Position numbers and translations under genes: made by a program
The notes under the pieces: model-generated
The model's input: the letters and a program-made list of their open reading frames with translations, nothing else
Database searches by the model: none
Told to the model about the DNA's origin: nothing
In this document: piece by piece, positions 12,120-18,336 of the stretch
Layout: each line of letters starts with the position of its first letter
Numbering within the stretch: the stretch's first letter is position 1
IMG/VR virus record: IMGVR_UViG_3300020385_000085
Location: 1-20,073 of that record
Strand: one strand, 5' to 3'
Source of the DNA: a virus
DNA length: 20,073 nt

Positions 12120-14573
12120 TTATAACACCTCTTTGCCCATTGAGCCAATGCCTTTCATGACAAGGCCACCTTGGGCATACCCTTGAATTAACGGCTTACC
12201 CGTGCCGCGCTCTTTCGGAAACTTGATCATCGTAGCGGGGAACTCGGCTCCTGGGAGCTTCGTTGTACTAACCTCGATACCCGGATACCGTTCTTTCAAT
12301 CGCTTGATCACAGCTTCCGGTGCATCCTTATACCCAACCTTAAAAGCCTCGGGCATGTCTCCGGTACCACGACTAGGCACAGAAGCAATGTCCCGATAGT
12401 CTGGAAGGACAACACCGTTTAGTCTTGAGTTGCTCAATGCACGTTCGAACATCGTCTCGTAAACAAACTGAGTTGTATCATTCAATGAACTAAACGGCAT
12501 CGACGGGTTGATCGGGTTGATTTGGTTTCGACCACGTCTTCCAGAGCGGACTTGCAGATAGTAAAAAGCCATGCTGTCTTCATCTGCCGTCTTCATCCGA
12601 CGCTCGTATTCTTCTCTCTTCAACCTACTGGAGGCTGCGATGGAATCACTAGAGTCGTATGTGCTTTCAAGCGCGTCTATTCTTTTCTCTAGATTCTTTA
12701 TGCGCGCTTTACCGCTTACCATGTTTTCCTTGTCGCCCTTTAAGATTCTCTCCCTCATCACAGGAGAAGCGTCTTTCAAGGAAGGGTGCTCTACACCGGA
12801 AATCTCTCGTTCTTCGTAACGATCAAGCCGCGCGTGTTCTTCTTTTACTTTTTCTCTTAGCTTCTCCGCTTCTTCGAGAGAACGACCGGCTTCTTGACGT
12901 GCTGTCGTAGCTTTACGATCCATTTCTTCATATTTAGAATAAAGCTCTTGGAACTTCGGGTCTTCTGCACGTTCAACTACTCGCGGAGACATTTGAGGAA
13001 GCACCTGCATATCAACGGCATCTATCGCTTTGTTTTGAGCACGAGACGCGTCTCTCATCAAAAGGCTTAGACCTCCCTGTAGATCAGTAGTTTCAAGAGT
13101 ACGGAAATCGGTCAACTTATTAGCAAGGGCCTTGTCTTCAGCACCACCGCGCCTGTTAACAGAGGTAGCGAGATCATACATCAGGTTGTTGCTTGAGCTC
13201 CAAGCAGAGGCCAGTTCCCCCTCCGCATCTCTTAGCTCACGCACAGTCTCAGCCACAAGATCGGGGTCGTTGGGGTGCATCTTTACTCGGTTGTCCAAGA
13301 AATCAATCTTGTCCTTGTAACGCTGTGCATGGGTTCGAAGACGCTTCGCAGTGCGGCGCATTGTTTCAGCCCGATCCCCAATGATCTCGTATCTGCTGTC
13401 CGCCAATACACCTTCAATAAGTTCAGCGGCTTCTTCTGCCTTGGGGGTAGAGGCATCTGCAAGTACACGAGCATTACGAGAAGCGGACTTAATCGCCTTC
13501 ATCGTCTTGCTGGGGTCCTTGGCATCCAAGTTGTTCTGGTAGGTCTTGAACAAATCAGACTGCACTTCCTCAATCAGTTCCACACGACCAACACCCGGCT
13601 CCATGTACTCTGATGTACGAGCGTGGGCAAGCTCACCACGAGATCCTTTGAACCCACCCATTCCATGAGTTCCTGCTGTGGTGAACTCGGCGGATATTTC
13701 TGGGTTTTGATTCCGGAAAACAACCTCGCTGTAGTTGACGTGTTTTACCGGATCGTACTCGCTCGTACCCTCGGCAAGCTCCATAATACGCTGCTGACCT
13801 GCATACGTCGTGTCTTGACCCGCGCGAGACTCGACAGTTATCTGCGGAGCGAAACGCTCGTGCTGTGCAACCAGTTCTTCTTTGGTCACATTCGGTTTGC
13901 GATCAAGTAGAGCCGTGATCCCCGATGCTTCCATCTGGTCGTTCGTAACACCGCGCTTGTTCAGTTCTTTTACAACCTTCTGCTTGTCCCATGGGTTCGC
14001 GCCCATGCCAATCGATTCGAGTTCCTGGCGAACCTTGGACACTGAAGTGATATCGGACCTATCAACCAGTTTTTCTTCCTCGTAGTCAACGAGGTACTCT
14101 TCATCGAAGATGGTGTTCTCTGCTTCGGGTTTGATACGAGCACGTTCCTGGGCAGGGGCCTTACGCGCTTCACGAGCAGCTTGCACCGCTTCAGCTAAAC
14201 CATCGTCGTCCATCGGAGGACCACCATTGCCACCAAGGCCACGTAACCCACGACGCAAAGGACCACCAAAAAGAGGGATCGCAGAAAGGGGAACACCAAT
14301 ACCGGTAAGGAAACCCGGGTCTTCTACAAAATCAGCACCAGCAACAGCGACACCAGCAGGTCCACCCAAGACATCCGTGGCTCTCACCACAGGGGCTTCT
14401 TCCGGACGTGAGAAACCAACTGCACCAGCCAAGTCACGAGCTACGGGTCGCGAGACCCCCGCTCTATCAACCATGAAATCCTGTAGTTGAGCACCAATGC
14501 CCTCAAGCAGGCCAGGCTCATACGGACGAAGCGTGCCAAACGCCGGACTGTTTTTGGTTGGTTTTTCAGCCAT
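12120..14573 (-). CDS. Large phage protein with EVQSD-type domain, 817 aa
   Basis: The N-terminal region is Gly/Pro-rich and partly hydrophobic (ATDVLGGPAGVAVAGADFVE; LTGIGVPLSAIPLFGGPLRR), which could insert in a membrane or shell. The middle has NYSEVVFRNQNPEISAEFTT, AGTHGMGGFKGSRGELAHAR and RVELIEEVQSDLFKTYQ (around residue 340). It resembles the NYxEV...H....LAH.R......V.FIEE.QSD domain of large phage polyvalent proteins. A charged coiled coil fills about 380-680. The C-terminal part has YETMFERALSNSRLNGVVLP and ends in an AQGGLV motif and KGIGSMGKEVL. The ATG at 14573 shares one base with the TerL stop (TGATG); a TTG one codon earlier is less likely. It may be an internal or ejected protein. 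No enzyme activity is proved. Confidence 0.6.
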   Translation of the reverse strand: MAEKPTKNSPAFGTLRPYEPGLLEGIGAQLQDFMVDRAGVSRPVARDLAGAVGFSRPEEAPVVRATDVLGGPAGVAVAGADFVEDPGFLTGIGVPLSAIPLFGGPLRRGLRGLGGNGGPPMDDDGLAEAVQAAREARKAPAQERARIKPEAENTIFDEEYLVDYEEEKLVDRSDITSVSKVRQELESIGMGANPWDKQKVVKELNKRGVTNDQMEASGITALLDRKPNVTKEELVAQHERFAPQITVESRAGQDTTYAGQQRIMELAEGTSEYDPVKHVNYSEVVFRNQNPEISAEFTTAGTHGMGGFKGSRGELAHARTSEYMEPGVGRVELIEEVQSDLFKTYQNNLDAKDPSKTMKAIKSASRNARVLADASTPKAEEAAELIEGVLADSRYEIIGDRAETMRRTAKRLRTHAQRYKDKIDFLDNRVKMHPNDPDLVAETVRELRDAEGELASAWSSSNNLMYDLATSVNRRGGAEDKALANKLTDFRTLETTDLQGGLSLLMRDASRAQNKAIDAVDMQVLPQMSPRVVERAEDPKFQELYSKYEEMDRKATTARQEAGRSLEEAEKLREKVKEEHARLDRYEEREISGVEHPSLKDASPVMRERILKGDKENMVSGKARIKNLEKRIDALESTYDSSDSIAASSRLKREEYERRMKTADEDSMAFYYLQVRSGRRGRNQINPINPSMPFSSLNDTTQFVYETMFERALSNSRLNGVVLPDYRDIASVPSRGTGDMPEAFKVGYKDAPEAVIKRLKERYPGIEVSTTKLPGAEFPATMIKFPKERGTGKPLIQGYAQGGLVMKGIGSMGKEVL

Positions 14574-16054
14574 CAATAATAATTCCTGCGCCGCCGGGGT
14601 TCGTAGTCATCCTCTTCGTCTTCTTCGAGAGACACAAGACCACCCTGGCGAAAACGAATTAAAGCCATGGTCATACTATCACAAAAGTCATCATGTTCGC
14701 CATTAGGAAATGATGCAACCTCTTCTATAACCTCTTCCGCGAACTTAGTATCAGGAACCCAGACTCGCCCAGCTTCAAAGATAGGAGAGACCATGTGCAT
14801 CCGGGTGGTCTTATCAACGCCACCACCTCCCCGTCTTCGGCCGGGAGCGAACGTATTGACCGGGATGTTAATCCGCATGAGCTCGTCGGCAAGAGGTGTG
14901 CCACTCGCCTTGGCTTCGATAAGAACCATGTCCGGCTCCCAGTATTCATACTCCTCGGTGGCAACTTCTTTAAGCTCCGGGAAATTGTATCGGTCTTTTT
15001 TCGCGTCGAGCAAAATGATGTGGTCAACGCCGTCCTCTTCCGGGTCAAACACGCCCCATGTCGTGATAGCCGTGTAGTCCGCTGTTTCCTTTTTTGAAAA
15101 CGCGGTGTCGTACGATTGTAATACATACTTGAGCCTCGGTACCTTTTCCTTTTCCCATGTGCGCCACCAATCGCGCTTGATCATGGCTACTTCCTCGGAT
15201 GTCGGATCTTGTTGCCACTGCGCGTTCCACTTGGTGGGTGACAATGATGACTTCACCCCCAGTAGTTCTTCCTTTTTCCAAAACTCAGGCCACAATGGGG
15301 ACCCGGACGGAAGTATCGCAGGAAATTCTACCACCTCCCATTGATCCGCCATAGTATCTTTTGATTGCTCGTTCAGTAACCGGCCCGTCAGGTCTTTCTT
15401 CGACCAGCGGGTTTGCACGATAATTATGGTTCCCCCCGGCTGGAGACGTTGTCGGGGACCCGAGGTATACCATTCGTATGTGTTGTCATACGCGGTAGAC
15501 GACAAAGCATCTTGTTCCGAGTGCGGATCATCGATGATCAGCAAGTCCGCACCACGACCAGTCATCGCCGCGCCAACACCAGCAGCAAAGTACTCGCCTT
15601 TCTGCTCAGTCTCCCAGCGACCAGCGGCCTGACTATCAGCCTTGAGCCTAGTATCAGGGAAGATCTCTTTGTATAGCGGGTCATCAACAAGGTCACGAAC
15701 CTTACGGCCGAAGCGGGTAGCTAGTTCGGTGTTCATCGTTGCCTGAATTATTTTCAGCTTTGGGTTTCTGCCTAAAAACCAGGCAGGCATTAAGTATGAT
15801 GCTAGTTCACTTTTAGAGTGCCGGGGTGGCATGTTTACGATCAGGCGTTTTAGTTCCCCCCGGGCAACTTTTTCAAGCTTTTCGGAAATCACACGGTGGT
15901 GGTTCCCCTCAATGAAATTATCATACACGTGGTGAGCGAAAGCCATAAACTTCTCTTTCGCTTCAGCGCGGCGATGCAGGACTTCTTGCTGTTCTTGCAG
16001 GGCAAGGATCTCTAGCAGGTCTTCCTGGGGGATAGCGTCTAATGCTCGGCTCAT
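14573..16054 (-). CDS. terL: Terminase large subunit (ATPase-nuclease), 493 aa
   Basis: This is the DNA-packaging motor and headful nuclease. The ATPase domain has a deviant Walker A in LIVNMPPRHSKSELASYLMP (about 72-90), the region IIQATMNTELATRFGRKVRD, and Walker B GADLLIIDDPHSE (catalytic Asp-Asp at 175-176). A coupling motif follows in GGTIIIVQTRWSKKDLTGRL. The RNase H-like nuclease starts at YVLQSYDTAFSKKETADYTA (first acidic residue), then DHIILLDAKKDRYNFPEL, VLIEAKASGTPLADEL, and HDDFCDSMTMAL near 455 (last acidic pair). The C-terminal tail (RFRQGGLVSLEEDEEDDYEP then Arg/Tyr) is acidic then basic. There is no clear ribosome site. It is the first gene of the long minus-strand operon. 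The small subunit is not adjacent but lies at 18662-19279. Confidence 0.95.
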   Translation of the reverse strand: MSRALDAIPQEDLLEILALQEQQEVLHRRAEAKEKFMAFAHHVYDNFIEGNHHRVISEKLEKVARGELKRLIVNMPPRHSKSELASYLMPAWFLGRNPKLKIIQATMNTELATRFGRKVRDLVDDPLYKEIFPDTRLKADSQAAGRWETEQKGEYFAAGVGAAMTGRGADLLIIDDPHSEQDALSSTAYDNTYEWYTSGPRQRLQPGGTIIIVQTRWSKKDLTGRLLNEQSKDTMADQWEVVEFPAILPSGSPLWPEFWKKEELLGVKSSLSPTKWNAQWQQDPTSEEVAMIKRDWWRTWEKEKVPRLKYVLQSYDTAFSKKETADYTAITTWGVFDPEEDGVDHIILLDAKKDRYNFPELKEVATEEYEYWEPDMVLIEAKASGTPLADELMRINIPVNTFAPGRRRGGGGVDKTTRMHMVSPIFEAGRVWVPDTKFAEEVIEEVASFPNGEHDDFCDSMTMALIRFRQGGLVSLEEDEEDDYEPRRRRNYY

Positions 16055-16142
16055 GCCCGAATGATATTACGTTCCAATGAATTTATCAATCTAACTAATA
16101 CACGCGCATATGTTAACTATGCACCCGCAAATATGGGGGTGG

Positions 16143-16177
16143 GGGGTCTTTAGAATCGTTCTAGATAATCCGACCCC
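16143..16177. repeat. Nested inverted repeats upstream of terL
   Basis: GGGGTC at 16143-16148 pairs with GACCCC at 16172-16177. Inside it is a perfect TAGAA-TCG-TTCTA palindrome (16151-16163). A G-rich run (GGGGGTGGGGGG) precedes it. It sits about 90 bases upstream of the terL start on the terL 5' side and about 70 bases upstream of the divergent promoter. It could be a leader hairpin or a protein site. There is no T-run that would make it a clear terminator. Confidence 0.5.
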
Positions 16178-16237
16178 GAACCAAGTTACCCCGACGGCGG
16201 CGCGAGATAAGGCGGCGAAAAAAGATTATTTATTTTC

Positions 16238-16253
16238 TGTCAAGCTATTGACA
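16238..16253. promoter_or_regulatory. Operator-like palindrome TGTCAA-gcta-TTGACA
   Basis: This is a perfect 6-bp inverted repeat with a 4-base centre. Its right arm is the -35 hexamer of the promoter at 16248-16276. Such a site would let a bound repressor block RNA polymerase. No repressor gene is recognised in the window. Confidence 0.6.
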
Positions 16254-16276
16254 TCTATTTAATGACAGTTTAATGT
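16248..16276 (+). promoter_or_regulatory. Sigma70-type promoter for the plus-strand set
   Basis: TTGACA (16248-16253), a spacer of exactly 17 bases, and TAATGT (16271-16276) form a good promoter about 35 bases before the 67-aa gene at 16311. It is embedded in TGTCA/TGACA palindromes, so it is probably repressible. Confidence 0.7.
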
Positions 16277-16286
16277 CATAGACATT
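16262..16286. promoter_or_regulatory. Overlapping palindromes across the -10 element
   Basis: ATGACA-gtttaa-TGTCAT (16262-16279) and AATGTC-ata-GACATT (16272-16286) are two overlapping perfect inverted repeats. They cover the -10 and the likely transcription start. Together with the palindrome over the -35 they use the same TGTCA half-site, so one protein could bind all of them. Confidence 0.55.
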
Positions 16287-16310
16287 AACCAGCAACAAGG
16301 AGTTATTGCT

Positions 16311-16514
16311 ATGAATATCAAAGACCAAACATTACGCAAGCGGTTCGCCGCTGCTAAAGAAGCAAAGGCAAAGGCAGACAAAGAGTTTGCCGCGCTGCGC
16401 GCTGAAGTCCTGAACCGCGGTTCGCGTGAAGGGCTTTGGGCTATCACGCTGCGCGACCGCGCCGCGTATCATGTCGACGCTGGCACTCAGCAAGTCGTCA
16501 AACTTTTAGGATAA
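16311..16514 (+). CDS. Small helical protein, 67 aa
   Basis: This is the first gene of the rightward set. The N-terminal two thirds form a Lys/Ala/Glu-rich amphipathic helix (IKDQTLRKRFAAAKEAKAKA, then DKEFAALRAEVLNRG). A short beta-like end follows (LWAITLRDRAAYHVDAG, then TQQVVKLLG). There are no cysteines or membrane spans, and I do not recognise a family. It has an AAGGAG ribosome site and the strong promoter just upstream. The next gene follows after 10 bases with its own AAGGAG formed around this stop codon, so both are probably on one message. Confidence 0.75.
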   Translation: MNIKDQTLRKRFAAAKEAKAKADKEFAALRAEVLNRGSREGLWAITLRDRAAYHVDAGTQQVVKLLG

Positions 16515-16524
16515 GGAGAATACC

Positions 16525-16998
16525 ATGTCATTGAATTGGAATTTAGCAGACGTAAGAGACGAAGTGTGTTGGAGAAAAAGCACGGAGACGTGGCCAGATA
16601 AAGGGGATTGCTCCGACGAGCAACGCGCCGCAGGCCTCGAATTCATGCACCCGGCGACCGATAAACTTGTTTGGGCAACCATGGCCGTCGGTATGCCGAC
16701 CATCAAGGAAGAAAACTATCTCGAGTTTTTCTGCCGCGTTCAGATATACGAGGCACTGATGGGCAAGATGGGCTGGCACACCGAAGGGTCGGCCCCGTTT
16801 TGGACTGAGATGGACAAGCATCTCGGCTGGGAGTGGCGCGAAGGCGAAAGCTGGCTATCGAAGGTCGAGGTTATTCACGCAAACATTGGGCTTGGCACCA
16901 ATGCGACGCGAGAGACCCGAACCCAGTTTGTCAGCCGCATCACCAAGCGGTTCAAGGAAGACTATGAACGCATCATGAAGCGCAAACTAGAAGCATAA
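16525..16998 (+). CDS. Conserved phage accessory protein, 157 aa
   Basis: This soluble protein contains FMHPATDKLVWATMAVGMPT, IKEENYLEFFCRVQIYEALM and a late VIHANIGLGTNATRETRTQF block, followed by VSRITKRFKEDYERIM. The TxxLVWATMAVGM.xIxxxNxxEFxxRxxxYE, then xHxGLxTNxxxxxRxQFxxR order is a family I recall in many phages and plasmids of diverse hosts, without a known function. Here the TN..RETRTQF..RI part resembles a helix-turn-helix-like surface, but that is a guess. It is in the same unit as the 67-aa gene and is closed by the hairpin at 17005-17034. Confidence 0.75.
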   Translation: MSLNWNLADVRDEVCWRKSTETWPDKGDCSDEQRAAGLEFMHPATDKLVWATMAVGMPTIKEENYLEFFCRVQIYEALMGKMGWHTEGSAPFWTEMDKHLGWEWREGESWLSKVEVIHANIGLGTNATRETRTQFVSRITKRFKEDYERIMKRKLEA

Positions 16999-17004
16999 AC
17001 ACGG

Positions 17005-17034
17005 GGCGCGGCTGGACATCTGGCCGCGCCTTTG
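17005..17034 (+). terminator. GC-rich hairpin, weak intrinsic terminator
   Basis: A perfect 8-bp stem GGCGCGGC/GCCGCGCC (17005-17012 with 17023-17030) has a 10-base loop and is followed by TTTG. The T-run is short, so termination may be partial. The loop contains the -35 hexamer of the next promoter. Confidence 0.6.
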
Positions 17035-17041
17035 CTACTAT
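17013..17041 (+). promoter_or_regulatory. Promoter with extended -10
   Basis: TGGACA (17013-17018), a 17-base spacer, and TACTAT (17036-17041) preceded by TGC. It would drive the 57-aa membrane gene. The -35 lies in the loop of the upstream hairpin, so terminator and promoter are interlocked. Confidence 0.5.
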
Positions 17042-17057
17042 TTACTGTCAATCAATC

Positions 17058-17081
17058 AACGGGAGTTTATCAAATGACAAA
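17058..17081 (+). repeat. 24-bp direct repeat, copy 1 (ribosome site and start)
   Basis: A 24-base block beginning AACGGGAGTTTATC and running through the ATG into the second codon is identical to 17639-17662. It supplies the GGGAG ribosome site, spacer and start of the 57-aa gene. A CTGTCAA box lies just upstream in both copies. Confidence 0.85.
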
Positions 17082-17247
17082 CGGATTATTTACCATCTTC
17101 TACTTTCTCGGCGCGTTGTTCACGTGGCACATGGCTGCGGCCTTCACCATCATGGGCAGCTTGTGGCTCGGTGTTCTATGCATGGCAATCGGTGCCTTGT
17201 TCTTGGTGCTGATGTATAAAGACGGGATTATGGCTTATGACCAGTGA
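17074..17247 (+). CDS. Small membrane protein, 57 aa
   Basis: The start at 17074 is chosen because it has the GGGAG site inside the 24-bp repeat; a longer frame from 17032 lacks one. Almost the whole protein is hydrophobic. Two spans are visible: about residues 5-25 (LFTIFYFLGALFTWHMAAAF) and about 28-50 (IMGSLWLGVLCMAIGALFLV). The end is polar (YKDGIMAYDQ). This is an inner-membrane protein of unknown role; superinfection exclusion and holin-like roles are both possible. It overlaps the next gene by 11 bases. Confidence 0.7.
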   Translation: MTNGLFTIFYFLGALFTWHMAAAFTIMGSLWLGVLCMAIGALFLVLMYKDGIMAYDQ

Positions 17248-17473
17248 GACAAAAGTTTTCTTCCGTAAGTGTAGCACCTGCGGCAAGGGCATGAACGAAG
17301 GCTATGTCGGAGAGGATGGAAGCTATGGCTGCTCAGATGCCTGCTGGTTTACAGGCGAGTATACACGCGAGATGTATGCCGACGACTACGAAGCAGGTTC
17401 AGCCTACTGGACTGAGTGGGAAGAGTATGACGGCGGCGGCGAGCTATACACGGAAGACGGCACCGAGCTATAA
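17237..17473 (+). CDS. Zinc-ribbon-like small acidic protein, 78 aa
   Basis: Two cysteine pairs are visible, CSTCGKGMNEGYVGEDGSYG followed by CSDACWF (cysteines at about 12, 15, 32 and 36). This is the CxxC-x16-CxxxC spacing of a treble-clef or zinc-ribbon fold. The second half is very acidic and aromatic (YADDYEAGSAYWTEWEEYDG), ending GELYTEDGTEL. The family is one I recall from phage and bacterial small proteins (CxxCxKGMNEGYV...CSD.C). The function is unknown; the acidic tail could mimic DNA, which is speculation. The start overlaps the previous gene by 11 bases, and a strong terminator follows 13 bases after the stop. Confidence 0.75.
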   Translation: MTSETKVFFRKCSTCGKGMNEGYVGEDGSYGCSDACWFTGEYTREMYADDYEAGSAYWTEWEEYDGGGELYTEDGTEL

Positions 17474-17486
17474 GACTGAAACACGG

Positions 17487-17512
17487 AGACCAGGCGCAAG
17501 CCTGGTCTTTTT
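17487..17512 (+). terminator. Strong rho-independent terminator
   Basis: A perfect 8-bp stem AGACCAGG/CCTGGTCT (17487-17494 with 17501-17508) has a CGCAAG loop and is followed by TTTT. It closes the transcript of the zinc-ribbon gene. The loop sequence is the same CGCAAG found in the heptad repeats downstream. Confidence 0.88.
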
Positions 17513-17524
17513 GATTAAGCAAGT

Positions 17525-17575
17525 CGCAAGGTTTCGAGTGGCGCAAGTCGCAAGGCAACATAGCCAAGCCGCAAG
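17525..17575 (+). repeat. CGCAAG repeat cluster A
   Basis: Four CGCAAG copies lie at 17525, 17542, 17549 and 17570; the two in the middle are exactly 7 bases apart. They lie in non-coding DNA between the terminator and the promoter of the GP88-like gene. The same unit recurs at 18349-18384 and 18429-18448. Confidence 0.75.
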
Positions 17576-17593
17576 ATTCGCGGATCTCGGGGC

Positions 17594-17622
17594 TTGCATC
17601 TACTAACAAAAAAGGCTATTCT
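17594..17622 (+). promoter_or_regulatory. Possible promoter of the GP88-like gene
   Basis: TTGCAT (17594-17599), a 17-base spacer, and TATTCT (17617-17622), followed by a CTGTCAA box and the 24-bp start repeat. The -35 match is weak. The poly-A, TATT and TTTTCTGTCAA layout closely copies the stretch at 16218-16243. Confidence 0.35.
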
Positions 17623-17638
17623 TTTTCTGTCAACTATT

Positions 17639-17662
17639 AACGGGAGTTTATCAAATGACAAA
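17639..17662 (+). repeat. 24-bp direct repeat, copy 2 (ribosome site and start)
   Basis: Identical over 24 bases to 17058-17081, again spanning the GGGAG ribosome site, the spacer and the first codons of a gene. This suggests duplication of a translation-start cassette, or selection for a shared leader. Confidence 0.85.
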
Positions 17663-18281
17663 GAATCTAGGAACATTTAACGGGTCGGCGATCCTATCCA
17701 ATACCAGCAAAATGCCAGGCTATTCTATCAGTACGCCCGCGCAAGATTGTAAAACAGGGGCAAAGCTTGCCAAGGTCAAGGGCTCGGTTTGTTCAAGCTG
17801 CTACGCGCTTAAAGGGACTTACAATTTTCCAAGCGTCAAGCTGGCAATGCAAAACAGGCAGGCCTTTATGGCCTCGCCTAAGTGGATCGAAATCATGACC
17901 ACAACTATCAATCGAACAAAGTCGCCTTGGTTTCGGTGGTTCGATTCTGGCGACGTGCAAAGCGTCAAGCATGCACTCGGCATCTTAAAAGTTTGCAAGG
18001 CCACGCCTAGCAAAGCTCATTGGATTCCAACCAAGGAAAAAGCAATCTGGCGCAAAGCCTTGGCCGCGGTCGACTTGCCCGACAATGTAACCCTAAGACT
18101 ATCGGCCGCAATGGTCGACGGCGAACCGCCCAAAGGCTGGAACGGTCAAACGTCTACCGTGGACAAAGAAAGCGACGCGATCGGGCACTCTTGCCCCGCG
18201 CCAACACAAGGCGGAAAGTGTCAAGACTGCCGCGCCTGCTGGTCGCGCGACGTGCCGAACGTTTCATACCACGCACACTAA
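17655..18281 (+). CDS. GP88/DUF7227-like Cys-motif protein, 208 aa
   Basis: Visible in order: a Cys at 32 followed by VCSSCYALKGTYNFPSVKLA with Cys 46 and 49; FRWFDSGDVQSVKHALGIL near 93-111; HWIPTKEKAIWRKAL; VTLRLSAAMVDGEPPKGW; and a C-terminal CPAPTQGGKCQDCRACW (Cys 180, 189, 192, 195). It ends NVSYHAH. The C..CYA, then RW.DSGD, then W.PT.E, then LR.SA.MVDG, then CPAP..GGKC..CRACW order matches the phage GP88-type family as I know it (called DUF7227 in some annotations). The clustered cysteines suggest an iron-sulphur or zinc centre; a relation to radical-SAM-like phage proteins is possible, but the standard CxxxCxxC is not present. It has its own leader and a terminator after it. Confidence 0.75.
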   Translation: MTKNLGTFNGSAILSNTSKMPGYSISTPAQDCKTGAKLAKVKGSVCSSCYALKGTYNFPSVKLAMQNRQAFMASPKWIEIMTTTINRTKSPWFRWFDSGDVQSVKHALGILKVCKATPSKAHWIPTKEKAIWRKALAAVDLPDNVTLRLSAAMVDGEPPKGWNGQTSTVDKESDAIGHSCPAPTQGGKCQDCRACWSRDVPNVSYHAH

Positions 18282-18291
18282 CAACTCCCGG

Positions 18292-18322
18292 CCCCGTCAC
18301 CCCTAAAAAGGTGGCGGGGTTT
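18292..18322 (+). terminator. Hairpin terminator after the GP88-like gene
   Basis: CCCCGTCACC (18292-18301) pairs with GGTGGCGGGG (18310-18319) through 10 bp including one G-T pair, with an 8-base loop, then TTT. It lies between two convergent genes. On the minus strand it has no T-run, so it acts mainly on the rightward transcript. Confidence 0.7.
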
Positions 18323-18336
18323 GGCGTTTCGCGCTA

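Noticed and set aside
17304-17606. 100-codon plus-strand frame overlapping the zinc-ribbon gene
   Set aside because: It runs through the strong terminator and the CGCAAG repeats, has no ribosome site, and lies out of frame with a gene that has clear Cys motifs.
17349-17609. 86-codon minus-strand frame over CGCAAG cluster A
   Set aside because: Cluster A gives Cys/Leu-rich codons in this frame just as clusters B and C do in the nuclease, but there is no start signal or recognised core; it is probably repeat-driven.
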